A stretch of DNA of 28,340 nt, taken from assembly GCA_022578965.1 (NCBI GenBank), contig MU400879.1, forward strand, positions 1-28,340. Direction: 5' to 3'. Under the pieces are notes generated by a model, which saw only the letters and a list, made by a program, of their open reading frames with translations, was not told the origin of the DNA and did no database searches. Positions 1 through 10,384 of the stretch are shown here, piece by piece. The position numbers were made by a program, and so were the translations under genes. Within the stretch, counting starts at the first letter, position 1. Every line of letters starts with the position of its first letter. The DNA is from Xylaria sp. FL1777. Taxonomy: Eukaryota; Ascomycota; Sordariomycetes; Xylariales; Xylariaceae.

Positions 1-3000
1 TTTATAAATTTTAGTTATTTTATAAATATACTTTTATTTTAAATAATTTATTTTATTATTAAAAAAAACAATATATATTTTATTACTTTTTTTTTGTTTA
101 CTTTTTTTATATATTAAACTATTTATTATTATTATAACTTATTAATTTTTTTTATTTAATAATAATTATTATAATATTTTTTTATTTTATAATATTAATA
201 ATAATAATATATTTAATAATATTTTTAATATATGTTCTTATTTTTTTAGTATTATTTTATATTTATATAACTATAAAAGATTTAATAAACTAATATAAAA
301 AATTTATATTAATTATAAAATTTTTTTTAATAATACTTTTTTTTATTTATTAAAGCTTTAATATATATAAATATTTATGTTTAATTTAAAAACTAGTTTT
401 ATTTTTATTTTTTTAAAATTTTACTTTATTAAATTATTTTATATTATTAATTTACTAATTATAATTATATTATTATATAATTAATATTAATAAAATTATT
501 TTAAAATAGCTATAATTGCTTTTAAGTACTTTTATATGCTTAATAAATAAGCTAGTATACTAAGCTTAAATAGCTTATTTAATAAAGTAGCTAAGTTAAT
601 TAAGAAATATATTAAAAAATGCATTATTTTTTATTTTTTTTTATTTTTCTATTTATATTTAAATAAGCTTGTTTAAATCTATTTAATTTTTTTTATATTT
701 ACTTTTTTTGCTTTAAATTCTTTTACTTTTTATTCTTTTTATTTTTTTTTTTTATTTAACTTTTCTTTATTTTTATTATTTTGCTTTATGCTTATTTAAT
801 TAAACCTGTTTTTATTAATTACTTTTATATTATTTGTTTACTTTATTATTATTATAGATTTTTTTTTGTTGCTTTATTAGCTTTAAACATAATAAAGTTA
901 CTTTTATAGTGCTTAATACTATATATTACAAATATAATATTAAACTTTCTTTTTTTTTTAATATTAATGTTGCTTTTTTTGCTTTAACTTAATTTATTTT
1001 AATATTATTGTTATTATTATAACTAGCTATAACTTTTTTTTTATTATTTTAATTTGCTTATTTTTTTTTTGCTTTAATTTTTTTTTGTTAAGTTTTATTG
1101 TTTTAGTTTTTTTTTGCTTAATTTATTAATATAGCCTTTAGAAATTAATTAGCAAGCATTTAATAAACATAAAACAAAAACAAAAATATATTAACTATTA
1201 TATATATAATTAAAATTTATTTTGCTAAATATAATTTTCTTACTTATGCTAGCATTTTTATTTGCAAATATATTAACATTAAACTTTTTAAAACAAGCTA
1301 TTTTTAATGCTTATTTTTATATAATAAATATTTAACCTATAAAGCTTTGCTTAGTTTTTTGTTTAATAAGTTTAAATTAAATTTATTAAGTATTTTTTTA
1401 TATATATAAAAATTAATTAGTAATATTACTTAAAAACATAGTATAAATATTTTAAATTTTGCTTTAGATTTAATAATGTTAATTATTATTGCTAGCTTAT
1501 AAAAAGCTTTACATTTAAAAACAGATTTTAAAAAAAAAAATTATTATTTTTGCTGTTTTTAAACAAAAAATATTAAACAAAAACAATTTTAATTTTAACA
1601 AAGATTTCTTACGTTTGCTTGTACTTTTTTTACTACTCTTATTACAATTTAATTAAAAACAAAAATAATAAAATAGCAAACTATTTTTTATATTTTTTGC
1701 AAACTTTAAAAAGCTAACTAGTTTAATATTGCTTTAACATAATAAAAAGCTATTTATAAAAAACAACATTAGTTATATTAAGCTTTTTATAGTTAAATTA
1801 GAAAATTTTAAACTTAATTATAATAATTTTTTATTTTTTTTAAGCTTAAATATTGCTATATGTTTAGCTATATAAACATATATATTAAAATTATAACTAA
1901 ATAATTCGTTTAAGCTAGAAAATAACTTAAATTATTATAAAAAAAAGCATAATAATATAAATAATAAGATGTTTAATAATTTGTTTAAAAAAAACCTTAA
2001 ATAAAAAAAATATTATATATATAAAGCTAAACTAATATATTTGCTTTTATTTTTTTTTATTGCTATTTATATACTTAAGTATTATTAAATTAATTTTTAG
2101 CTTTTATATTTATTTTAATGTAAACTTTTATTTTTTTAAAGATTGCTTTTATATAATTAATATTAGTTGTTTTAATTTTTATATATATATTAATAAATAA
2201 TTTTATAAAAACATATATTTTTTAATTAATAAAAATTTAAATTTTATTAAAGAAGTATTGCTTTATAAAAAGTTATATATATAACTTATATAAAGTTTTA
2301 TTATTTCTATAAAAAAATAATATTAAAAATTTAGTTTTTTTTAAGCAAAAAGATTAATACAGTATTATAACTAAATAAAATTATACTTAATTTAGCAATT
2401 AATTGCTATATTAAAGTTTAGTTATATTTATAACACTTAAAGTTTACTAAGTATAACATATTACTATAACTTTTGTTTTTAAATTAAGTAATTATTTTAT
2501 AACTTGATAAATATTATAAACTTTTAAGTAAGCAAAAGTATATAAATAAATAATAATATAATGCAGTTAAAAAAAGCATATATATTTTAAAGATTTTTTT
2601 TTTAAGCTATATAAAATAAATCTATATATATTAAATTAAAATAAGCTTGTTTAAATGTAAACTTATTTATTAAAATTAAGTTTAACTTTTGCTAAGTTAA
2701 TTTTACTATAATTTTATACGTTAATTTGTAGTATTTTTGCTATATATATAACAATTAATAAAACAAAAAAGTTTTATTTATATAAAAATAATTAATAATA
2801 AAATATGTTTATTTATATTTAATTAAGCTTATTTAAATATATTTAAATTAATAATAATATAAAATAGCTAACTATATATATTATAAAATAGCTTTATTAT
2901 TTGTTTTTTTATACTTGTTTAAAATAAATAATAATATATTATAGCTATAAAAACTATTTTATATTTATAATTTAAACAAATAATTTTTAATAAAAACTTT

Positions 3001-3175
3001 AAAGTTTAAACTATAATTAAATATTAATATAATATTATTAGTTTTATTAATATAAATATTTTAACTTAAAAAAATAAAATATATTTTATATATATATTAA
3101 TAACTGTATAAATTTTAAAATTTTAATATTAAAGTTTATAATAGCTATTTATAAACTATTTATAGTTTAAGCTTA
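1..3175. other. Degraded AT-rich block, no gene
   Basis: About 3.2 kb of very AT-rich DNA with stop codons dense in all frames. Surviving G and C sit mostly in GC steps (AGCT, TGCT, AGCA, TGCA). The first 1.1 kb is T-rich on the plus strand and the remainder is more mixed. Apart from the R1 repeat copy near 491-620 I recognise no gene, RNA or complete mobile element. It is most likely old transposon sequence eroded by RIP. That is inferred from composition and from paired repeats elsewhere in the window, since this block has no second copy here to compare with. Confidence 0.7.
491..620 (+). repeat. Dispersed repeat R1, copy 1
   Basis: This segment matches 7070-7200 in the same orientation and 4619-4851 in inverted orientation. 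The clearest shared core is a stretch with AATAAATAAGCTA followed by AAGCTTAAATAGCTTATTT and then a TTAATTAA-containing tail. Differences from the other copies are mainly C/T and G/A. It is isolated here, about 4 kb from the cluster containing the others. It may be a terminal or solo part of a DNA element. The left boundary is soft because the flank is low complexity. Confidence 0.6.
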
Positions 3176-3180
3176 GTGTT
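3176..3180. repeat. Target-site duplication, left copy (GTGTT)
   Basis: GTGTT directly precedes the LTR terminus TGTTACG and is repeated exactly after the other end at 3677-3681. A 5-bp duplication is normal for LTR-retrotransposon integration. The identity extends to TAGTGTT on both sides; on the right, the TA is read as the LTR's own terminal CA mutated to TA. Confidence 0.75.
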
Positions 3181-3676
3181 TGTTACGAAATTGGCACCGG
3201 GGTGGCCTTTGGAGCGGCTTGATGCCTTTACACATACTTTGCACCTCTTTTTTGCCGGCTGGAGCCGAGGTTACGTAACAACCCATCTGGTTTACTAGGC
3301 TTATGGTAATCTAAGGCTCACTAGGCTTACAGTAATCTAAGGCTTACTAAGCTTACGGTAATTTAGTGCTTATTAGACTTGCAGTAGTTCAAAAAAAGTT
3401 ACTACTTTTTCTACCTTTTCTTTGTTTATATAATTATGCACTTTTTGTATTTAATTACTTACTTAGTTTTTAGCTTTTTAGCTATTAATTTTTTTATAAC
3501 TGCTAAGCACTAATATATTTATTACTTTTAAATCCTTTAAGACTTTTATTGATGCATAGTAATAAAAGTACTCCGAAAACCTCTTTAATAGACCACTATT
3601 AAGGATCCTATTGTTACCTGCAAATTAAGACCCCAAGGGCAAACCCGTTATATTAATGTATAATAGGTCCGTTATA
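3181..3676 (+). mobile_element. Solo LTR, least mutated copy
   Basis: A 496-bp element begins with TGTTACG and ends CGTTATA, consistent with a TG...CA LTR whose last CA became TA. It is flanked by perfect 5-bp duplications. Its reverse complement aligns end to end with 16796-17289 and 24003-24496, and the differences are mostly C-to-T and G-to-A in those two copies. Positions 3181-3300 are about 52% G+C (62 of 120 bases), against about 16% in sampled surroundings. No internal retrotransposon sequence adjoins it, so it is a solo LTR, probably left by recombination between two LTRs. It contains a 26-bp tandem array and an internal copy of its terminal motif. Orientation is assigned from the TGTTACG end, by analogy with fungal LTR elements that start this way. 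The family (Gypsy is likely) cannot be proven without the internal region. Confidence 0.85.
3291..3390 (+). repeat. 26-bp tandem array inside the solo LTR
   Basis: Four units of 26 bp lie at 3291-3316, 3317-3342, 3343-3368 and 3369-3390, the last one partial. Each carries a core like CTAGGCTTACAGTAATCTAA. The same array is present, inverted and more mutated, in the other two LTRs near 17082-17185 and 24285-24388. It therefore predates the insertions and belongs to the LTR family. Its place in the LTR would suit enhancer-like or promoter repeats, but that is speculation. Confidence 0.85.
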
Positions 3677-3681
3677 GTGTT
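3677..3681. repeat. Target-site duplication, right copy (GTGTT)
   Basis: This is an exact copy of 3176-3180 and follows the LTR end directly. Together the two copies mark the integration site of the element at 3181-3676. Confidence 0.75.
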
Positions 3682-4618
3682 ATATAGTTATAACGTAGTT
3701 TTGTTGCATTTTAAAACTATTTAATAAACATAAAAAAAAAGTATTTTTAAAAAGTTTTATTAATAGCTTTATAACTTAATAAAATATATTTATAAATGTA
3801 AATATAATAAGCTAATTTGCATTAAAATAATCAAAAAAATAAAGTTATAAATAAGGTAAATAATTTAATATAATTGCAAAGTTATTATTATATAACTTAA
3901 GTTTAATTAATAATTTAATAATAATATATATTAAATTGGTTTTAAAGTTTAATAATAATAGGTAAAGAAATTAAATATAAATGCTAGCTTAAATATTAGG
4001 AAATTTCTTAGTTAAATAAACCTTAAAAAAAATAAAGGTCTAAAATAAAAGCCGAAATATTTTTAAGGTATTTAATTAATAAGAAAAAACGTTAAATGTT
4101 TTATTTTTAAATGTAATAATAAAATGTTTAATAAATAGCAAAAAATTAAAATTTAGCATAAAAAACATAAAAAATTTAATTAATAGTAGTACTAAATTAG
4201 TAAGCTTAAGTAATATAGTTATAATATAAATTATAATTAAGTTATAAGCGAGCTATAAAAAAAAAACAAAAAAAAAAAAAAAACGTAAAATAAAAACAAA
4301 ATAATTTACTTATATATAAATAAAAAAAGCTAAAATAAAAAAGAAATGGTATAAAATAAAAAATAATATAAAGAAATAAGAAAAGGTAAATTTAATTTTA
4401 TAAAAATGCATTTTAACAAAAAAAAAGGCATTTAAACAAGCTTATTTAAATGCAAACAAAAAAAAATTTATAAAATGTTATAATATTATACTTTATGTTA
4501 GCAAATAGCATTAATTAGTATTATATTTTAATTAAAGCAAAAAAAAATAAACTAAAAATAATATATTTTTAATTTTAAAGCATATTTTTTATTTATATAT
4601 TTAAAAAAATAATAATTA
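3682..4618. other. Degraded A-rich block, no gene
   Basis: About 0.9 kb, A-rich on the plus strand, including a long run of A near 4257-4282. It keeps a little more GG and CC than average, around 3955-4080. No open frame of useful length, no RNA gene and no second copy in this window were recognised. It is the downstream flank of the solo LTR and so was once continuous with the DNA before 3175. Confidence 0.6.
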
Positions 4619-4782
4619 ATATAATATAATATATTTTTTATTTAATTTAATATATTTTTTATTTAATTTAGCTATTTTATTAAATAAGCTATTTAAGCTT
4701 AATATATTAGTTTATTTATTAAATATATAAAATTATTTAATAATTATTATAAGTTTTTTTAAATAATTTTATTAATATTAAT
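4619..4782 (-). repeat. Dispersed repeat R1, copy 2 (inverted)
   Basis: The reverse complement of this segment matches 7070-7200 and 491-620. Shared landmarks are TTAATTTAGCTATTTTATT, then AAATAAGCTATTTAAGCTT, then the AATATATTAG stretch. Facing the copy at 7070-7200, it forms an inverted pair enclosing about 2.3 kb, which is the arrangement expected of terminal inverted repeats of a DNA transposon. No transposase reading frame survives, so this remains a candidate. Confidence 0.6.
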
Positions 4783-4851
4783 TAATATATTTTTTAATTA
4801 ATTTAGCTATTTTATTAAATAAGCTATTATAGCTTAATATATTATTTATAT
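4783..4851 (-). repeat. Dispersed repeat R1, copy 3 (short, inverted)
   Basis: This is a second, shorter inverted R1 copy directly after copy 2. It again carries TTTAGCTATTTTATTAAAT and a GCTTAATATATTA stretch. Its inner end runs into the first copy of the long direct repeat. Two R1 ends side by side suggest a nested or duplicated insertion. Confidence 0.55.
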
Positions 4852-5475
4852 AAGCTTTTTTTGCTTTTTTTTATAATTAGCTAAATTTATAAAAATATTT
4901 ATATAGCTTTAAAAACTAAATTTATAAAAACTTGCTATATATAAATAATAGCTTAAAAAAAATAAAAGTAAAAATAAAAAAAACAAAAAACTATAATATA
5001 ATTTTTTTAATATAAAATTAGCTATAATTAATTAATAATATAAATTTAAATTAATAGTAATTAATAATAAGTTTAATATTAAACTTGTAATATTATATAA
5101 ATAAGCTAAATAAAGCAATAATAAATGCTAAGATTTTTTTTAAAAAAAACTTAAATAAACAAATTATTTATAATATTTATTAAGTTATTAAAAAGCTATT
5201 AAAAGTATACTATTTTTAATAAATAAATAAGCAGCTATAAATAAATAGCAATAATAAAAATAACAAATATATTATTTAAGATTTATTATAAATATTATTA
5301 ATAAAGCAAAAAAAGCTTATTATAAAAATAAAATTATTATATATATAAATTTAATAATTTAAGAATTATATAAGCAAATAAGCTAAAATTATTAACTTTT
5401 TTTGTTAATAATTTATGTTTTATATAACTATACTATAAATAAACAACAATAAAAAATTTTTATGTGTTATTTTAT
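4834..5475 (+). repeat. Long direct repeat DR1, copy A (heavily mutated)
   Basis: About 640 bp that matches 7206-7868 in the same orientation. Where copy B keeps C or G, this copy usually has T or A. For example, copy B around 7250-7310 has GCAACCGG and ACACTTGTGCAG where this copy has ATAATTAG and ATATTTATATAG. The differences seen are nearly all transitions in the C-to-T or G-to-A direction. Homology stops abruptly after a shared GTTATTTTA. No coding capacity remains. It could be an LTR pair or a segmental duplication; I saw no clear TG...CA ends. Confidence 0.8.
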
Positions 5476-7069
5476 TAATTTATTTTAAAGCTATTATAAT
5501 AATAAACTTTAATTAAGTTATTATTATAACTTTTGTTAATTATAAAACTAAAATAAAAACAAAATTAATTATAATATAAAAATTAAACTAAGTAATAAAA
5601 GCAAATATAATTTAAGTAAAATATAAACTATTAAATAATAATTAAAAAGTTATTTTTAATAAGCAAAAAATTTAAACTTAAATATTAATAAATATATTAT
5701 AAGCTTATTAAACATTTAGCAAAAAATTAAAAATGCATTTTTAATTATATTAGCTAATAGTTTTAAACTTATTAATTAAATAAATATTAAAAAAAAAAAA
5801 AAAATGCTAGCTTAATTTAAGCTAACTAATTAAAAGCTAAAAATTAAAAAGCTGTTTTTTTTACTTTATTTATTATAATATAAACAAAAAATATATTTAA
5901 TATATATTAAAGTTATAATTATAAAAAATATAAATATAATATATATTAATAAACTTTTTTAAAATTATTATTATTTTTAAATAGCTTTTTATTTTATAAA
6001 TATAATAATAATTTAATGTTATAGCTATTAAAAATAAAGCTATTAAATTAATATATGCAAAAATAAATAAAAATATAATTAATATAAATCTTTAAAACAT
6101 ATTAAAAATAAAGCAAACCTATGTTTTATATAAACTAAAAAAAAAGCAATTATATGCTTTTTTTATTAAAGCAATTATTTAGCCTAAGTAATAAAATGCT
6201 TAAAAGTTATTTAAGTATATAAGCTAATTAAAAACGCTTTTATTTATTACTTTATATAATTTATAATAAAGCTAACTTAAAGGTAATTATATATTATTAT
6301 TGCTATAAAAATGCTATATAAGTAAAAAGCTAACAATTTAGTAAACAAAAATATTATTTATTTAAAAAATTGCTTATTAGAAAAAATTGCGCTAATGATT
6401 ATATAAAAAACAAAATTATAAACTATTATTAATATATTAAAGCTTTAAAACTAGCTTAAAAAAAACCTATTTAAAAACTATTAATAAATAATTTAAATAA
6501 TAAAAAGCTATATTTATATAGCAAGTAAAAACATAAGCAGCAAAAATAATAATATTAAATAAAAATTAAATAATATAGTTTTTAAATAATAGCACTTATA
6601 TAATTAACTATAAAAAAAGTATAAATTATAATAGTAAATAATTAATAAAAATGTTTTTATTTAGCTTTAATATAATTTTTATTTATATATAAAATTAAAT
6701 AGCTTTTAATATAGCTTTTTAAAGCTATTAGTTTTAAATAATATAATATATATATTATTTATATTAAATTTTTATAATAAAGTATTTAAAAGTTATTATA
6801 ATTACTTTAAAATAATTTAACTAATATTAGTTTTATAATAATATAATTAATATTTTTAAAGTTTTAACTTAAAAATATATTTAATAATATTTTTTATAAT
6901 TTTATAGCTATTTTATTAAAAGCTATATAAAAAACTATACTAACATTTAATATAATTTATTATATTACTATAATAAAAATAGCTATAAAATTATAAAAAA
7001 TACTATTAAATTTATTATTATATTAAAATTTTAAAAATATTAATTATTTAGCTATATAAATAAAATTAA
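5476..7069. other. Degraded block between the DR1 copies, no gene
   Basis: About 1.6 kb, mainly A-rich on the plus strand and dense in stops. It includes a run of A near 5790-5804. It lies between the two DR1 copies and inside the inverted R1 pair, so it is the candidate interior of whichever mobile element those repeats bound. I see no remnant domain motif, RNA gene or further repeat pair that I can place with confidence. Confidence 0.55.
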
Positions 7070-7200
7070 TAAAGTTATTTAATAAATATTATAATAATTA
7101 TTAAATATTTTTATATGCTTAATAAATAAGCTAATATATTAAGCTTAAATAGCTTATTTAATTAAATAACTAAATTAATTAAAAAATATATTATATAATA
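7070..7200 (+). repeat. Dispersed repeat R1, copy 4
   Basis: This copy has the same orientation as 491-620 and is inverted relative to 4619-4782. It contains AATAAATAAGCTAATATATT, AAGCTTAAATAGCTTATTT and a TTAATTAA tail. It forms the right arm of the inverted R1 pair and is followed almost directly by DR1 copy B, just as the left arm is followed by DR1 copy A. Confidence 0.65.
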
Positions 7201-7205
7201 ATATA

Positions 7206-7868
7206 ATTAATATATTTTTTTTAAAACTAAGCTTTTTTTGCTTTTTTTTGCAACCGGCTAAATTTACAAGAACACTTGTGCAGCTTTAAAAACTAGACTT
7301 ATAAAAACCTGCTATATATAAAACAAGCCTATACAAGTAACAACCTAAAAAAAAATAAAAGTAAAAATAAAAGAAGCAAAAAACTATAATGCAACTTTTT
7401 TAATATAGAATTAGCTATAATTAATTAATAGTGCAAACTTAAACTAATAATAACTAGTAATAAGCTTAACGTTAAACTTGCAGTACTATATAAATAAGCT
7501 AAATAAAGCAATAATAAACGCTAAAATCTTTTTTAAAAAAAACCCAAATAAGCAAACTATTTATAGCGTTTGCTAAGTTATTAAAAAGTTATTAAAAGCA
7601 TACTACTTTTAGCAAATAAGTAAGCAGCTATAAATAAACAGCAGTAATAAAAGTAGCAAATATGCTGTTTAAAACTTATTATAAGCGTTATTAATAAAGC
7701 AAAAAAAGCTTGCTGCAAAAATAAAATTACTATATATATAAATTTAGCAATTTAAAAATCGCATAAGCAAGCAAGCTAAAATTATTAATTTTTTTTGCTA
7801 GCAGTTTATGTTTTATATAAACGCGCTGCAAATAAACAGCAGTAAAAAATTTTTATGCGTTATTTTAG
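7206..7868 (+). repeat. Long direct repeat DR1, copy B (less mutated)
   Basis: This copy is homologous to 4834-5475 but richer in G and C. It keeps CCGG, ACACTTGTGCAG, AACCTGC and several TGC/GCA steps that are TTAG, TATA or AAC-like in copy A. It is therefore the better template for any database search. The right boundary, near GTTATTTTA at 7860-7868, is clear because the two flanks diverge at once. Identity is unknown. Confidence 0.8.
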
Positions 7869-8160
7869 CTAAAGGTTTTTTGCATTACAAAGTAATAAAA
7901 AAGAAAACCTTACATTAACGTTATAATAAATAAAACAAAGTAAAACAATAAAATAAAAGATTAAGAATAAAAGGAAAGAAAAAACGTAGTAGCTTAATGC
8001 AGTTAGTTTTTTTAAAAAGAGTTAATTATATATTTTGCAATTTTAAGCGCTTTAGTTAACTATAAATAAGCGCACAAAATTAAATTTCCAAAACAATTTA
8101 AAACATATAAATAATTTAGGGGTTTAAGAAGTAAAAATATAACGCATAACAAGGAAAAGC
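7869..8160. other. Less degraded A-rich spacer
   Basis: About 290 bp between DR1 copy B and the 89-bp tandem repeat. It retains more GG, CC and AGG than its neighbours, for example GGGGTTTAAG around 8119-8128. No reading frame, RNA gene or repeat partner was found. Milder mutation may mean that it is single-copy or that it arrived later. Confidence 0.5.
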
Positions 8161-8282
8161 AGCATTAGTTCTAGAAAAACGCAGGTTTTAAGAACTAGCA
8201 TAACTAGAATTTCTAATGTAGCTTTTATATTTTTAAAGCAAAAAACGCAGCATTAGTTTTAAACAAAGCGTAAGCTTTAATA
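8160..8282 (+). repeat. 89-bp tandem repeat, array 1
   Basis: One full unit and part of a second. GCATTAGTT recurs with a shift of about 88-89 bp, and the unit also contains ACTAGCATAACTAGAATTT and a TTTTTAAAGCAAAAAA stretch. The same unit recurs near 8975-9180. The end of this array is close to the start of the 467-bp direct repeat at 8300. Confidence 0.7.
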
Positions 8283-8299
8283 ACTCAACATTTAGTACT

Positions 8300-8766
8300 A
8301 AGGCGTAAAGCTATAAATATACTATATTAGCTGCTTTTGCTTTATTAAACTTTTTTAATAATAACAAAAGCAATAGGTTAAACAATAATGTTAAAACTTT
8401 TAATAAATGTTCTGTTATAAAAAAAGCTAAAGTTATAGCTGCAATATTAATACTTTAAAAAAATAATAAAAACGTTATTACTTTTAGCTGCACTTTTACT
8501 AAAATAATTACTAGTATTTTTATTATTATAATAGCTTTTTAAGCTACAAATGCTTTTATTTTTAGTAATAATATAAATATTTTAGCTATATTATTTTTTA
8601 GCAAAATGTTTAACTATAAAGCTTAAATAAGCATTGCTTAGAGTATATAATATTATGCTTAAGCTATTAAACTTATTATTAATTTAACGTTTATAAAAAA
8701 AAAGTTTAAAATTAACATAAATTTTTTTTTTAGTTTTATAAATAATTATAGCTTTAATAAAAAAAA
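8300..8766 (+). repeat. 467-bp direct repeat DR2, copy A
   Basis: Matches 12733-13198 along its whole length in the same orientation. Landmarks are AAGGCGTAAAG at the start, ACTATATTAGCTG, TTTAGCAAAATGTTTAACTA in the middle and ATAGCTTTAATAAAAAA at the end. Differences between the copies are mostly C/T and G/A and go in both directions, so each copy was mutated independently. Sharp ends and a 4.4-kb separation suggest two insertions of one family or a duplication. No coding frame or terminal motif was identified. Confidence 0.85.
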
Positions 8767-8974
8767 CTATTTTAATAATAAAAAAATTTAATGTTTTGTT
8801 TTATTTAAAACATTTTTGCTTGTATTATTTTTAGCAAAACAAACAATAAGATTTTTTAATGCTTAATTTATTTTTAATACTTATTTTAGATTTTATTTTA
8901 TAGCTTTAGCTTTTAATTTTATTAATACGTTTATAAATATATTTATAAATATTTAATAATAAAAACAAAAATTG
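8767..8974. other. Degraded spacer, no gene
   Basis: About 200 bp of AT-rich DNA separating DR2 copy A from the second 89-bp array. It contains a short duplication (TATAAATATATTTATAAATA) and nothing else that I recognise. Confidence 0.5.
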
Positions 8975-9180
8975 TTATAACTAGGATTTTTACTATAGCT
9001 TATATATTTTTAAAGTAAAAAAAGCAGCGTTAGTTTTAAATAAAGCACAAATTTTAATAACTAGTATAACTAGAATTTTTACTATAGTTTTTATATTTTT
9101 AAAGCAAAAAAAATAACATTAGTTTTAAATAAAACGTAAGTTTTAATAATTAGTATAACTAGAATTTTTACTATAGCTTT
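8975..9180 (+). repeat. 89-bp tandem repeat, array 2
   Basis: Two full units plus a partial one, with exact 89-bp spacing. The conserved CTAGGA/CTAGAA position falls at 8981, 9070 and 9159. Each unit contains TTTTTACTATAG, TTTTTAAAG(C/T)AAAAAAA, a (G/A)TTAGTTTTAAATAAA stretch and TTTTAATAA(C/T)(T)AGTATAA. It is the same family as 8160-8282, so the 467-bp DR2 copy A and its spacer sit inside what may once have been one continuous minisatellite. Confidence 0.85.
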
Positions 9181-9428
9181 TAACTTTTTTTTACTTGTTT
9201 TTATATAAATAAAACTTTGCTTTAATAACTACTAAAAACTATATTATTTTTTAGCTGCATTAAGGTTTTTTAGCTATTTTAAACTTTTATATAATATTTT
9301 TAATTTAATTTATAAAAACAAATCTTATTTTTAAATAAGTTGCTTTAGTTAAGCTATAATACTTTATAATAATACTTTGCTTAGATTTTGTTTACTTTTT
9401 TATATTAAGCAAGTTTATATTTTACTTA
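9178..9428 (+). repeat. About 245-bp direct repeat DR3, copy A
   Basis: Matches 10385-10629 in the same orientation. Both contain TAATAACTA(C/T)TAAAAACTA, TATTATTTTTTAGCT(G/A)CA, TTGCTTTAG(T/C)TAAGCTATAA and AAGCAAGTTTATATTTTACTT at the end. Differences are mostly C/T and G/A, plus a few short indels. The copies are 1.2 kb apart. Function and family are unknown. Confidence 0.8.
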
Positions 9429-9710
9429 TTTTTAAATAAGCTATATTTATATTAAACTATACTAAAAATTTAACTAAAAAATTAAACTTTTTTTAATAGT
9501 ATATTTTTTTTATATATAACTTTTAATTTAAGTAGTAATATATTAACAAAAAAAATAAGTATTAAGCTAATTTTAGCCGAAAACTTATATATAAAAGTAA
9601 AATTAAAAGTAAAATATATCTTTATTAAGTACTAAAGCTAAAATAATATAAAAAAGTATAAAAAACAGTATATAAAACTAGCTTTTTATAGTGCTTACAT
9701 ATTAATTATA
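9429..9710. other. Degraded spacer, no gene
   Basis: About 280 bp of AT-rich DNA between DR3 copy A and the 10-bp array. No frame, RNA or repeat partner was recognised. Confidence 0.5.
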
Positions 9711-9830
9711 TCTTTTTATTTTTTTGTATTTCTTTATATCTTTTTGCATTTTTTTGTATTTTTTTGTATTTTTTTATATTTTTTTATATTTTTTTGCATC
9801 TTTTTGCATTTTTTTGCATTTTTTTTATAT
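9711..9830 (+). repeat. 10-bp tandem repeat array
   Basis: About twelve copies of a 10-bp unit close to TTTTTGCATT or TTTTTGTATT, in exact 10-base register over 120 bp. Units vary at GCAT/GTAT/ATAT, which are C/T and G/A changes. The 10-bp period is close to one helical turn, so it would phase a T-tract on one face and could give intrinsically bent DNA. That is a structural inference only. Confidence 0.9.
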
Positions 9831-10384
9831 ACTTACTTAATATATAATATTAATATTTATGCTTGCTTTTAAAGTTCTTTTAAAGTTAAAATACTTATTA
9901 TATTAAGTTAAATAAAGTTTAGCTATTTATAGTTATTTTTTATTAATATAAAACTAATACTGTTTAATTAGCTAATGTTTTAACGCTTTTTTTTAATTTA
10001 TTAAAGATTTATTGCTTTTTGTTTACTTTTTACTAGCTTAAATAATATTTATAATTTTTTTTTTTTTACTGCTTTTTTAATAAAAACTATAGTAGCTTAT
10101 TAGTATTTTGCTTATTTATTTTAATAAAATTTAGCAATATTAATTTATAAATGTTTATATATATATATATATTAAAACTAGCATTTAAATAAACGTAGCA
10201 TAGTTTTTTTTTTAAAGCAGTTTAATTTTAGCTATTATTTACTATAAGCATTATACCTTATATATTTACTTTATTTAAGCTAGCAAAATTGCTTTGCATA
10301 TAGTTATATAAACTTAAATTTCTATTATTTTTAAAACTTTAAAATAGTATAGCTAATATTATTAAATGAATATTTTAATACTTA
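9831..10384. other. Degraded block, no gene
   Basis: About 550 bp of AT-rich DNA that includes a short AT dinucleotide run near 10157-10172. No coding frame, RNA gene or repeat partner was recognised. Confidence 0.5.

Noticed and set aside
3181..3676. A surviving gene fragment in the GC-richer island
   Set aside because: The island matches two other copies end to end, has LTR-like termini and a target duplication, and shows no open frame through its tandem repeats.
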